A program made the position numbers and the translations under genes. This document shows positions 17,085 to 23,459 of a DNA stretch of 23,459 bases, piece after piece (the stretch's first letter is position 1; every line of letters begins with the position of its first letter). Source of the DNA: an uncultured bacterium (lineage in GTDB: Bacteria; Planctomycetota; Phycisphaerae; Phycisphaerales; SM1A02); the NCBI GenBank assembly GCA_903861235.1, contig CAIOTP010000326.1, positions 1 to 23,459 of the forward strand. The letters are read 5' to 3'. Under the pieces are notes generated by a model. That model was not told the origin of the DNA, searched no databases, and worked only from the letters and a program-made list of their open reading frames with translations.

Positions 17085-17122
17085 AACAGAAAACCCCCCA
17101 GCCCTGGAAGGACTGGGGGGTT
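17085..17122 (-). terminator. Rho-independent terminator of the major porin gene
   Basis: AACCCCCCAG (17092-17101) pairs with CTGGGGGGTT (17113-17122), a 10-bp stem extended by an inner CCT/AGG. On the minus strand it is followed by TTTTCTGTTTG. It lies 61 bp after the stop of the gene at 17183-18751, so it ends that transcript and separates it at least partly from the two downstream porins. Confidence 0.85.
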
Positions 17123-17182
17123 GAGTCTGAGTGAGACTGACCTTACGGCTCGGTCAGATTGGATGACGCGTTCTGCGACAGA

Positions 17183-18751
17183 TCAGAACAGGAGCTGGAT
17201 CTGGCTGCGGATCACGAGCTGACCGCCGCCGTTCGCACCTTCGGTGCGATAGTTCGCACCGGCGATGTCCTGACCGTAGATACCGGTCTGGAAGGTCACG
17301 GGGTTCCAGCTCACGCCGAAGTCCGTGGTCCACTTCACGTTCTTGCCGCTGAGGTACCAGTTCGCACCGATGGTGCCGATGTTGTTCACAAAGGCGTTCA
17401 CGGGCGAGTTGGCGCTCACGTCACTGCCGGCGACCGTGTTGTTCTTGTTCTGGGTGTTCATCCACTCCCAGCGAGCGAAGAGCTCGATGGTGTCGGTGAT
17501 GAAGTAGCCACCCTGAACCACGATGCCGTAGCTGTTGATGTCACCCTGGCCCACAGGCAGGCTGTAGGAGGTGTTCATCACCCAGGCGGCGTAGATGTTC
17601 GCGCCGCCGAGGTCCCAGGTGGCATCGAGCGTCCAGCCGAAGAACTCGCCGTCGCCGTTGGCGTTGGCCGGAATGCCAGCGATGGCTTCCTGCTCGCCGC
17701 CACGCTGCCAGTTGATGCCGCCGCCGACGAGCAGGCCGGAGCCCTCGCCACGCATGCTGGTCAGGTCATCGAACTGAGCCCAGTTGCCGAAGGCCATGAA
17801 CTCCACGCGGCCGGTGAAGGCCCACTGGGTGAAACCGACGCCGCCGTTGGCATTGCCGAAGCTGCCGACGTTGGTGCCGGAGGTCGAGCCCAGGTTGGCG
17901 TTGTTGGCGCCGTCGTTGTAGCTGACCATGGCACGCAGGTTGTCGTTGTTCCAGTTCAGCTGCAGACCCTGGGTCCAGCCGGTGCTGAACAGGGTCTGGA
18001 CGAGCGAACGCTCCACGGCCAGCTGGTACTTGCTGCTGACCAGCCACTCGCGGAGGAACGGGCTCTTGAACTGACCCACCTGGACGCTGAAGCCGTTGCC
18101 CAGGTCCTTCTTGATGTAGGCGTTCTCAAGACCCATCAGACCCGCGGTTCCGTCGCCCTGGTTCACACCACCGCCGCCGGGGTTGTTGGTGGCCGCCGAG
18201 TTGGTGTTGGAACCGAAGAACTGCTGGTAAGCGAAGGTCACGGCGTACTGCCAGCTGGGATCAACGACGTGGCCGCTGAACTCCAGCTTCGCGCGACGGA
18301 CTTCGAAGCCGTAGGCCGCCTTGGCGACGCCCTGGGTACCGAAGTTGTTCGCGGCAGTGGCAGCGCCGCCGGTGCTGCTGTTGTTCATGTCACGCGAGCT
18401 CATCCAGTTGTACGCCCAGCGGGTCTGCAGCTGGCCACCGACGTTCAACTTGAAGTTGCCGTCCGGGCTGGCCAGGAAGAAGCCCTTGTTCCAACCGGCG
18501 GTGGCCTGAGCGGCCTGCAGGCTGGAGCGGGTGTCAGCATCGGCCAGCACGTCCTGGACGATCTCGCGGATCTCGTTCTCACGCTGGGTGGTGAGCCACT
18601 TGTCACCACTCTGGGCCTTCATCTCAGCGAGCTCCTTCTTGAGCTCGGCGATCTGGGCCATCGCATCATCGTTCGCCTCGACGGAAGCGGCGAAGGCCGA
18701 ACCGGCCAGCGCAGTGCCCGCGAGGAGACCAACAAACTTCGTCAGACTCAT
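17183..18751 (-). CDS. Outer-membrane porin (Porin_O_P-like), first paralogue, likely the major porin
   Basis: The 522-residue product has a clear signal peptide (MSLTKFVGLLAGTALAGSAFA, cleavage at about residue 21). A short coiled coil follows (AQIAELKKELAEMKAQ), then the shared block DKWLTTQRENEIREIV and a barrel beginning SPDGNFKLNVGGQLQTRW. FKSPFLREW, then KYQLAVERSLV and TGWTQG, are conserved with the neighbour at 15358-17016. The last residues RSQIQLLF end in Phe. It is the only porin here with a good SD (AGGAGC, 8 nt before ATG). It also has a plausible sigma70-type promoter, a ~150-nt leader and a strong terminator, all signs of high, independently controlled expression. It probably forms the general diffusion channel of the outer membrane; the substrate is unknown. 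Confidence 0.9.
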   Translation of the reverse strand: MSLTKFVGLLAGTALAGSAFAASVEANDDAMAQIAELKKELAEMKAQSGDKWLTTQRENEIREIVQDVLADADTRSSLQAAQATAGWNKGFFLASPDGNFKLNVGGQLQTRWAYNWMSSRDMNNSSTGGAATAANNFGTQGVAKAAYGFEVRRAKLEFSGHVVDPSWQYAVTFAYQQFFGSNTNSAATNNPGGGGVNQGDGTAGLMGLENAYIKKDLGNGFSVQVGQFKSPFLREWLVSSKYQLAVERSLVQTLFSTGWTQGLQLNWNNDNLRAMVSYNDGANNANLGSTSGTNVGSFGNANGGVGFTQWAFTGRVEFMAFGNWAQFDDLTSMRGEGSGLLVGGGINWQRGGEQEAIAGIPANANGDGEFFGWTLDATWDLGGANIYAAWVMNTSYSLPVGQGDINSYGIVVQGGYFITDTIELFARWEWMNTQNKNNTVAGSDVSANSPVNAFVNNIGTIGANWYLSGKNVKWTTDFGVSWNPVTFQTGIYGQDIAGANYRTEGANGGGQLVIRSQIQLLF

Positions 18752-18758
18752 TGTGATT

Positions 18759-18764
18759 GCTCCT
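18759..18764 (-). promoter_or_regulatory. Strong ribosome binding site of the major porin
   Basis: AGGAGC on the minus strand lies 8 nt before the ATG at 18751. It stands out because the other porins and the TANNNT-preceded genes in the window have no recognisable SD. Confidence 0.7.
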
Positions 18765-18874
18765 ATCTGAAACTGTGCGGTCGTGGCCTTGACCCTTGGC
18801 CCGTACCGGCGTCATCCACCCATCCGTCTGCGTCCCTGCCCCGACAGGCAAGGACCGGTGGGCGTTCCCTCTAT

Positions 18875-18890
18875 CGGTCCCTCGGGACCG
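18875..18890 (-). other. Hairpin in the major porin leader
   Basis: CGGTCC and GGACCG form a perfect 6-bp stem with a 4-nt loop, about 20 nt downstream of the inferred transcription start. A hairpin at the 5' end could stabilise the mRNA, as known for other abundant porin transcripts. That role is inferred. Confidence 0.4.
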
Positions 18891-18906
18891 GGAGGTTGAG
18901 GGGCAG

Positions 18907-18933
18907 ATGATAGCGAGGCCGGGGAATCTGCAA
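18907..18933 (-). promoter_or_regulatory. Candidate promoter of the major porin
   Basis: On the minus strand the -10 box TATCAT (18907-18912) matches TATAAT in five of six bases. A weak -35 TTGCAG (18928-18933) lies 15 bp upstream, a little close; a shifted hexamer CTTGCA would give 16 bp. Transcription would start near 18900, about 150 nt before the ATG. Confidence 0.5.
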
Positions 18934-18941
18934 GCCGCACA

Positions 18942-18971
18942 GGCCAAAAATGTGGGTTTGTGGGCCAAAAA
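18942..18971 (-). repeat. Two direct repeats TTTTTGGCC, 21 bp apart
   Basis: On the minus strand TTTTTGGCC occurs at 18963-18971 and again at 18942-18950. The exact 21-bp period is two helical turns, so both copies face the same side of the DNA, just upstream of the candidate -35. This is the layout expected of a dimeric activator site or a curved A/T-tract upstream element. Confidence 0.45.
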
Positions 18972-19003
18972 CGGGCATCGGACCACCAGATGTTGTGTTC
19001 CAA

Positions 19004-19027
19004 GTGCTTGTGAAAGCACAATTTGTG
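19004..19027 (-). other. Overlapping inverted repeats downstream of radA
   Basis: GTGCTT-TCAC-AAGCAC (19004-19019) forms a 6-bp stem starting 9 nt after the radA stop, and CACAAATTGTG (19017-19027) overlaps it. No T-run follows, so it is at best a weak terminator. It could instead be an operator far upstream of the porin promoter. Confidence 0.3.
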
Positions 19028-19028
19028 A

Positions 19029-20471
19029 TCAAGTTGTGGACGACCTGACTTTTCGTCCCGATTCCGGATCACGCCCTGCCCTTCCGGGATTCAGGAATTC
19101 CATGGCCTGGCTGATGTGGGATACGGGCCAGAGGTCCATTTTCAGGCCTGTCGTCCGGGAGGGCACCTGTCCGGCCGGAAGGGCGAGGCACTTCACCCCC
19201 CGCCTGGCCGCTGCAGCCATGCGCTGCTCCAGGTGGGAACAGGGCCGGATCTGCCCCGTCAAGCCCACCTCACCGATGGCGGCGAACGCCGCGGGAGCCG
19301 TTCGGCCAGTTCGGGCCGCTGCCACCGCCAAGGCCACCGCCAGGTCGGTGCCCGGTTCGAGCAGTTTCACCCCGCCTGCCGCCGAGGCGTAGACATCCTG
19401 GTCGGCCAGTCGGAGGCCGCCGTGCTGCTCGAGCACGGCCAGAAGCATGGCCAGGCGGTTGCCATCCAGGCCACTGGCCTTCCGTTTGGCTCCCCCCAGG
19501 ATGCCGGTGGTGGTCAGGGCCTGCACCTCGGCCAGCAGGCAACGGGAACCCGCCAGGGCCGGCACCGCCACGGAACCCGGCCGGGGTGCCAGGTTGGGAT
19601 CGGCCGCCAACTGGCTCTCGTCCACCTGCTGCAGGCCGGAGCCGGTCATCTCGAAGAGACCCACCTCGAAGGTGCTCCCAAAACGGTTCTTGATGGCCCG
19701 GACCACGCGATGGGCGTGGTGCCGGTCACCTTCGAACGAGAGCACCACATCCACCAGGTGTTCCAGCAGCCGGGGCCCGGCGAGCAGACCGTCCTTGGTG
19801 ACATGGCCCACGATCACCACCACGCAACCGGTGGACTTGGCGTGCGACACGAGATCGAGAGCGCAGCGCCGGAGCTGGCTGGCGCTGCCGGGCACGGCAT
19901 CCACATCCGCCCGGTGCACCAGCTGGATGGAATCCACCACCAGCACGGCCGGCTGGACCTTGCGGGCCTGTTCGAGCAGCCGGGCCAGATTGGTCTCGGC
20001 GAGCACCCAGAGGTTCTTCTGACGGGATTCCGCAGGCCCGGGGTTCAGGCGTTCGGCCCGCAGGCGGACCTGATGGGCGCTCTCCTCGCTGCTGGCGTAG
20101 AGCACGGGTGTGCCGCGGTCGGCCAGTTCCGCCAGAGCCTGCAGCAGCAGCGTGCTCTTGCCGATGCCCGGATCCCCGCCCAACAGGACCGCACTGCCGG
20201 GAACGAAGCCCGCTCCGAGCACACGATCGAATTCCGCCACGCCGCTGGGCACGCGCGGCACGCTGGCCGCCTGCACCTGTCCAAGCGGTTCGGCCACGGC
20301 GTGGGCGGACTCCGAAGAACGCTCGGGTCCGCCGAGGGCGCCCGGCGCCGCCTTGGCCTCGATGAATTTCTCCAGCGCGTCCCAGGCACCGCAGTCCGGG
20401 CACTTGCCCATCCACTTGGGATGCACCGCGCCACATTGGCCACAGAGGAACTGCGTGCGCTGCTTCGCCAT
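19029..20471 (-). CDS. radA: DNA repair protein RadA (branch-migration ATPase)
   Basis: RadA is a RecA-like hexameric ATPase that drives branch migration during recombination and repair, and in some bacteria helps natural transformation. The 480-residue protein has an N-terminal zinc finger (C10-x2-C13, C24-x2-C27), Walker A GDPGIGKST (residues 99-107), a Walker B strand (VLVVDSIQLVH), the RadA signature KNRFG at 261-265 and a C-terminal Lon-protease-like domain. Length is typical. The ATG at 20471 is followed at once by the zinc-finger region. No SD is present; TAGAAT lies exactly 6 nt before the ATG, suggesting a leaderless mRNA. It diverges from the small gene at 20614. Confidence 0.96.
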   Translation of the reverse strand: MAKQRTQFLCGQCGAVHPKWMGKCPDCGAWDALEKFIEAKAAPGALGGPERSSESAHAVAEPLGQVQAASVPRVPSGVAEFDRVLGAGFVPGSAVLLGGDPGIGKSTLLLQALAELADRGTPVLYASSEESAHQVRLRAERLNPGPAESRQKNLWVLAETNLARLLEQARKVQPAVLVVDSIQLVHRADVDAVPGSASQLRRCALDLVSHAKSTGCVVVIVGHVTKDGLLAGPRLLEHLVDVVLSFEGDRHHAHRVVRAIKNRFGSTFEVGLFEMTGSGLQQVDESQLAADPNLAPRPGSVAVPALAGSRCLLAEVQALTTTGILGGAKRKASGLDGNRLAMLLAVLEQHGGLRLADQDVYASAAGGVKLLEPGTDLAVALAVAAARTGRTAPAAFAAIGEVGLTGQIRPCSHLEQRMAAAARRGVKCLALPAGQVPSRTTGLKMDLWPVSHISQAMEFLNPGRAGRDPESGRKVRSSTT

Positions 20472-20477
20472 GGGCTC

Positions 20478-20483
20478 ATTCTA
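20478..20483 (-). promoter_or_regulatory. Putative -10 box (TAGAAT) for radA
   Basis: TAGAAT on the minus strand matches the -10 consensus in five of six bases and is followed by 6 nt and the radA ATG. No good -35 lies at the usual distance. A leaderless transcript is inferred. Confidence 0.5.
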
Positions 20484-20601
20484 GAAGTGGCCGATGACGC
20501 ATCCGTGACACCAGGCGGAAGTTCCGCGTGAATGCGACGGCATCGAGCCAGCGGGAACCGTCTCGGCTTCGCTCGCCACGCGGACGGCTTCGCGGAGACC
20601 C

Positions 20602-20607
20602 TACGAT
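20602..20607 (+). promoter_or_regulatory. Putative -10 box (TACGAT) for the small gene at 20614
   Basis: TACGAT is followed by 6 nt and ATG, the same geometry as at radA, on the opposite strand of the same 142-bp spacer. Two copies of CGGCTTCGC (20565-20573 and 20585-20593, 20-bp period) lie just upstream. Confidence 0.4.
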
Positions 20608-20613
20608 GTCCGC

Positions 20614-20820
20614 ATGCGGTCTCTCGTGGCGCTCATGGACGGACTCTGGCAGCTGCTGCGGCTGGCCCTGGTCACGCGGGGCCGGGTGCGGGGCCGTTAC
20701 TGGCACTGGCGGCAGGAGACGGCCTTCGGCACCGATCCCGCTCGCATGCCGAGCCTGGCGCAGCGCGTGGCGGCGGTGATCCGCTTCGGCCACTGGGTCG
20801 GCCGAATGCGCCGGCTCTGA
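20614..20820 (+). CDS. Small basic protein of unknown function (68 aa)
   Basis: The 68-residue product is Arg- and Trp-rich. An amphipathic or hydrophobic N-terminus (LVALMDGLWQLLRLALV) is followed by RGRYWHWRQETAFG and a final WVGRMRRL. Nearly every third codon position is G or C, as expected for a real gene in this genome. The gene has its own TANNNT box and fits between radA and nuoH, ending 13 bp before the convergent nuoH stop. It could bind the inner face of the membrane through the N-terminal helix. I do not recognise a named family, although I have the impression that similar small proteins exist in related planctomycetes. Confidence 0.65.
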   Translation: MRSLVALMDGLWQLLRLALVTRGRVRGRYWHWRQETAFGTDPARMPSLAQRVAAVIRFGHWVGRMRRL

Positions 20821-20833
20821 AAGCCCGAAGGGA

Positions 20834-22192
20834 TCAGTGGATGCTGGCCGGGCCCTGGCGACGGTCCGGAATGGCCGCGTCGCTGAGCGCCACCGGATGA
20901 TCGCTCACGGAGCCGGTGCCCTCGATCACGGGGCTGAAGCGGCTGCCGATGAGTCCGACGCGGTGGTTCGGGTTGGCCTGCCGCGGCAGCATGGGGCCGA
21001 GCAGGTAGGCCGCCGCGATGCAGAGCAGCGAGCCCAGCCAGATGCGGTCGCCCCAGCCCATGAACTCGAATGCCGCGGTGATGAGCAGCATGAGCAGCGC
21101 GGTGGGAATCATGCCTTCCCACGCCAGGCGCATCAGCTGGTCGAAGCGGAAGCGAGGCAGTGTCCAGCGGACGGCCATGCCGAAGGCGACCACCAGGCCG
21201 GTCTTGCCCAGCATGACGCCCATCTGGGCCAGGATCAGCAGCGGTCCACCCTGAGCCGCCAGATCCGGACCGGCACCGAAGGGGTTCAGGCTCCAGCCGC
21301 CCAGGAAGAGCACGCTGAAGAACGCCGCGCCCGTGACCATGTGGAAGTACTCCGCCAGGAAGAACATGGCGAAGCGCATGCTGCTGTATTCGGTGTGGTA
21401 GCCACCCACCAGTTCGCTCTCGGCCTCGGCCAGGTCGAACGGCGCACGGTTGGATTCCGCCAGCATGCAGGTGTAGAAGAGGAGGGCGGCCACGGGCTGC
21501 TGAAGCAGCATCCACGGGCCGTTGCCCGGGGACTGGGCCGCCACGATGGCGTAGGGATCCAGCGTGCCGGCACTGAGCACCACGCACAGCAGGGCCAGGC
21601 CCATGGGGATCTCGTAGCTGATCATCTGCGCGCTGGCGCGCATGCCGCCCAGGAAGCTGAACTTGCTGTTGCTGGCCCAGCCACCCAGGGCCACGCCGTA
21701 CACGCCCAGGCTGGCCACCGCGAGCAGGTAGATCATGCCCACGTTCACCACGGCGCCGGCGATCTTCACGGTCACGTCCTGCACGCCCAGCATCTCGGCC
21801 AGGCCGAAGGGCAGCTGCGAGAGTTCCAGCGTGCCGCCCCAGGGCACGATCACGAAGGCCAGCATGGCGGGGATCAGGATCAGCGAAGGCGCGATGGTGA
21901 AGAGCACCTTGTCGGCGCCGCGCGGCGTGTACTCCTCCTTCAGGATGAACTTCAGGCCGTCGGCGATGGGTTGCAGCAGGCCGGCGGGGCCCACGCGGTT
22001 GGGTCCCACGCGATCCTGCATCCAGGCGCTGAGCTTGCGCTCCAGCATGATGGCGTAGGCGCAGCCGATCAGGATGACGTGGATCATCACCAGGATGACC
22101 ACCACGCCGGTGACCAGCTGGCAGAAGGCGGGAGTGGGGGCGACCCAGCTCGGCAGGTACTGGAGGAGATCCGTGCCCATGGGGGCGGGCAT
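20834..22192 (-). CDS. nuoH: NADH-quinone oxidoreductase subunit H
   Basis: NuoH is the membrane subunit of complex I at the quinone tunnel, next to NuoB/D. The product from the ATG at 22192 is 452 residues with eight or more membrane spans. Family signatures are LERKLSAWMQDRVGPNRVGP, LQPIADGLKFILKEEYTP, the quinone-site stretch AESNRAPFDLAEAESELVGG and YHTEYSSMRFAMFFLAEY. A hydrophilic C-terminal tail of about 45 residues is longer than usual. The start is uncertain: an in-frame ATG at 22180 and a GTG at 22207 are possible, and none has an SD. It lies 27 nt after carB and is not followed by nuoI or other nuo genes, so it is separated from the rest of the complex. A hydrogenase-type homologue is less likely given the near-canonical motifs. 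Confidence 0.94.
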   Translation of the reverse strand: MPAPMGTDLLQYLPSWVAPTPAFCQLVTGVVVILVMIHVILIGCAYAIMLERKLSAWMQDRVGPNRVGPAGLLQPIADGLKFILKEEYTPRGADKVLFTIAPSLILIPAMLAFVIVPWGGTLELSQLPFGLAEMLGVQDVTVKIAGAVVNVGMIYLLAVASLGVYGVALGGWASNSKFSFLGGMRASAQMISYEIPMGLALLCVVLSAGTLDPYAIVAAQSPGNGPWMLLQQPVAALLFYTCMLAESNRAPFDLAEAESELVGGYHTEYSSMRFAMFFLAEYFHMVTGAAFFSVLFLGGWSLNPFGAGPDLAAQGGPLLILAQMGVMLGKTGLVVAFGMAVRWTLPRFRFDQLMRLAWEGMIPTALLMLLITAAFEFMGWGDRIWLGSLLCIAAAYLLGPMLPRQANPNHRVGLIGSRFSPVIEGTGSVSDHPVALSDAAIPDRRQGPASIH

Positions 22193-22219
22193 TCTAGGGG
22201 TGCCCACGGAACCGGGCGA

Positions 22220-23459
22220 TCAGACCGTGGCGGGTTCGGGCGCCTGGCTTCGGGCGGCCGGACGGGCCAGGTGCGGGAAGTAGTCCTGCAGCGCGGTCAC
22301 ATTCCAGTTCCCGGCCTGCATGGCGGTCATGGCCTGCACCGCGGCGCGGGCCCCGGCGACCGTGGTGACGATGGGCACGCCGCTGCGGACGGCCTGGGCG
22401 CGGATGCGGCCCTCGTCCGTGTCGGCCCCCTTGCGCGTGGGTGTGTTGAGGATCAGGTGCACCTGTCCGTTGCGGATCAGGTCAAGCACGTTCGGGCGGG
22501 CTCCCTCGCTGATCTTGGGCAGCTTGGTGGTCGGCACGCCCTCGGCGGCCAGGGCCGCGTGCGTGCCGCCGGAGGCGTACACCGTGAAGCCGATGCGGAC
22601 CAGGTTGCGGGCGATCTCCGGTGCGTGCCGCTTGTCGCCGTCGCGGAGGGAAAGGAACACGTTGCCCTTCACGGGCAGCGTGACGCCGGCGGCCATCTGC
22701 GCCTTGGCGAAGGCGATCGGCAGGCTGCGGTCGGCGCCCATGACCTCGCCCGTGCTGCGCATCTCCGGCCCCAGGATCACGTCCACGCCCGGGAATTTGC
22801 TGAACGGGAACACGCTCTCCTTGACCGAGTAGAAGCCGGTCTCGAGCGCCTCCTGCACGCCCAGCTCGTCCAGCGAGGCACCCATCATCACGCGTGCAGC
22901 CAGGCGCGCATAGGGCACGCCACGAGCCTTGCTCACGAACGGCACGGTGCGGCTGGCGCGCGGGTTGACCTCGAGCACGAAGACCTGGTCGTCCTTCACC
23001 GCCATCTGCACGTTCATGAGGCCACGAACGCGGAGCCGCCGGGCCATGGCCAGCGCCTGATCCTTGATGCGGCGCACGATCACCGAAGGCAGCGAGTACG
23101 CGGGAATGGTGCAGGTGCTGTCCCCGCTGTGGATGCCCGCCTCCTCGATGTGCTCCATCACGCCGCAGACGACGGCTCGGGCACGTTCGCTGCGCTGCGG
23201 CAGGAGAGAGGTTCGGCTCCGCTCGTCGGGCTCGAAGTCGGCCAGCACGTCCACGTCCACCTCGATGGCGTCGTTCAGGAAGCGGTCGATCAGCACCGGA
23301 GCGTCGGCCAGTTCGCTGGCGATGACCGCGCTGCCCATGTAGCGGCGCAGGCTCTCGGGGTCGAAGCACGTCTCCATGCCGCGACCACCGAGCACGTAGC
23401 TGGGCCGCACCAGCACCGGGTAGCCGATGCGTTCGGCGATCTCCACCGCCTGCTCCAGG
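22220..23459 (-). CDS. carB: Carbamoyl-phosphate synthase large subunit, C-terminal part (5' end outside window)
   Basis: CarB makes carbamoyl phosphate for pyrimidine and arginine synthesis. Only the last ~413 residues are visible; the frame is open to the right edge. They cover the second ATP-grasp domain (YPVLVRPSYVLGGRGM, MEHIEEAGIHSGDS, EVNPRASRTVPFVSK) and the C-terminal MGS-like regulatory domain (TLPVKGNVFLSLRDGDK, YASGGTHAAL, LILNTPTRKG). Between VDVD and MEHIE there is an insertion of about 17 residues (FEPDERSRTSLLPQRSERAR) compared with the E. coli enzyme. The gene is followed closely by nuoH. carA is not visible. Confidence 0.95.
   Translation of the reverse strand, partial: LEQAVEIAERIGYPVLVRPSYVLGGRGMETCFDPESLRRYMGSAVIASELADAPVLIDRFLNDAIEVDVDVLADFEPDERSRTSLLPQRSERARAVVCGVMEHIEEAGIHSGDSTCTIPAYSLPSVIVRRIKDQALAMARRLRVRGLMNVQMAVKDDQVFVLEVNPRASRTVPFVSKARGVPYARLAARVMMGASLDELGVQEALETGFYSVKESVFPFSKFPGVDVILGPEMRSTGEVMGADRSLPIAFAKAQMAAGVTLPVKGNVFLSLRDGDKRHAPEIARNLVRIGFTVYASGGTHAALAAEGVPTTKLPKISEGARPNVLDLIRNGQVHLILNTPTRKGADTDEGRIRAQAVRSGVPIVTTVAGARAAVQAMTAMQAGNWNVTALQDYFPHLARPAARSQAPEPATV

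Noticed and set aside
17159..18910. 583-codon plus-strand frame opposite the major porin
   Set aside because: It is an antisense shadow of a gene with signal peptide, SD and terminator, and runs through that terminator and promoter; its composition is not protein-like.
20565..20593. Direct repeat CGGCTTCGC, 20-bp period, as an operator
   Set aside because: It is short and GC-rich, so chance is likely; noted only as context for the promoter box at 20602.
1..23459. tRNA genes, CRISPR arrays, insertion sequences or prophage genes
   Set aside because: No regularly spaced repeats, terminal inverted repeats, transposase or integrase motifs, or cloverleaf-like segments were seen on reading.

Overview
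The window is a GC-rich (roughly two-thirds G+C), tightly packed bacterial chromosome segment that looks like a planctomycete, most likely class Phycisphaerae or a close relative. Pointers are: a secreted prenyltransferase/squalene-oxidase-repeat protein, a zinc-ribbon multi-pass membrane protein, outer-membrane porins with an N-terminal coiled coil and a C-terminal Phe, many starts without a Shine-Dalgarno, and TrpD and CarB proteins with lineage-looking variations. The porins (signal peptide, beta-barrel pattern, terminal Phe) argue for a true outer membrane. The assignment rests on protein style and not on a marker gene.

Layout. (1) 1-2317, plus strand: the tail of an unknown gene, a secreted alpha-toroid repeat protein and a secreted protein of unknown function, linked by ATGA and TGATG overlaps. 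(2) 2241-13563, minus strand: a co-directional block that reads purL, purQ, zinc-ribbon membrane protein, Gfo/Idh/MocA oxidoreductase, nfo joined in frame to a TPR lipoprotein, trpD, comEC. Most junctions overlap or abut, so translational coupling is likely; an internal promoter-like box precedes the oxidoreductase. (3) 13613-18751, minus strand: three tandem paralogous porins of the Porin_O_P type. The first transcribed (17183-18751) has a strong SD, a probable promoter, a ~150-nt leader and a rho-independent terminator. (4) 19029-20820: radA (minus) and a small unknown gene (plus) diverging from a 142-bp spacer. (5) 20834-23459, minus strand: an orphan nuoH behind carB, which runs off the right edge.

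Themes. Nucleotide synthesis (purL, purQ, carB), tryptophan synthesis (trpD), DNA repair and uptake (nfo, radA, comEC), respiration (nuoH) and the outer envelope (porins, possibly the oxidoreductase) are mixed, as is common in planctomycetes, whose operons are often broken up. No mobile elements, CRISPR arrays, tRNA or rRNA genes were seen. No gene-free stretch exceeds 300 bp; the longest (18752-19028) is the leader and promoter region of the major porin.

Most notable: the stop-less nfo/lipoprotein junction; a recurring TANNNT box exactly 6 nt before ATG at four unrelated genes (purL, the oxidoreductase, radA, the small gene), suggesting leaderless transcripts; a PHO-box-like 7-4-7 direct repeat in front of a Porin_O_P gene; and a 21-bp-spaced direct repeat upstream of the major porin promoter.
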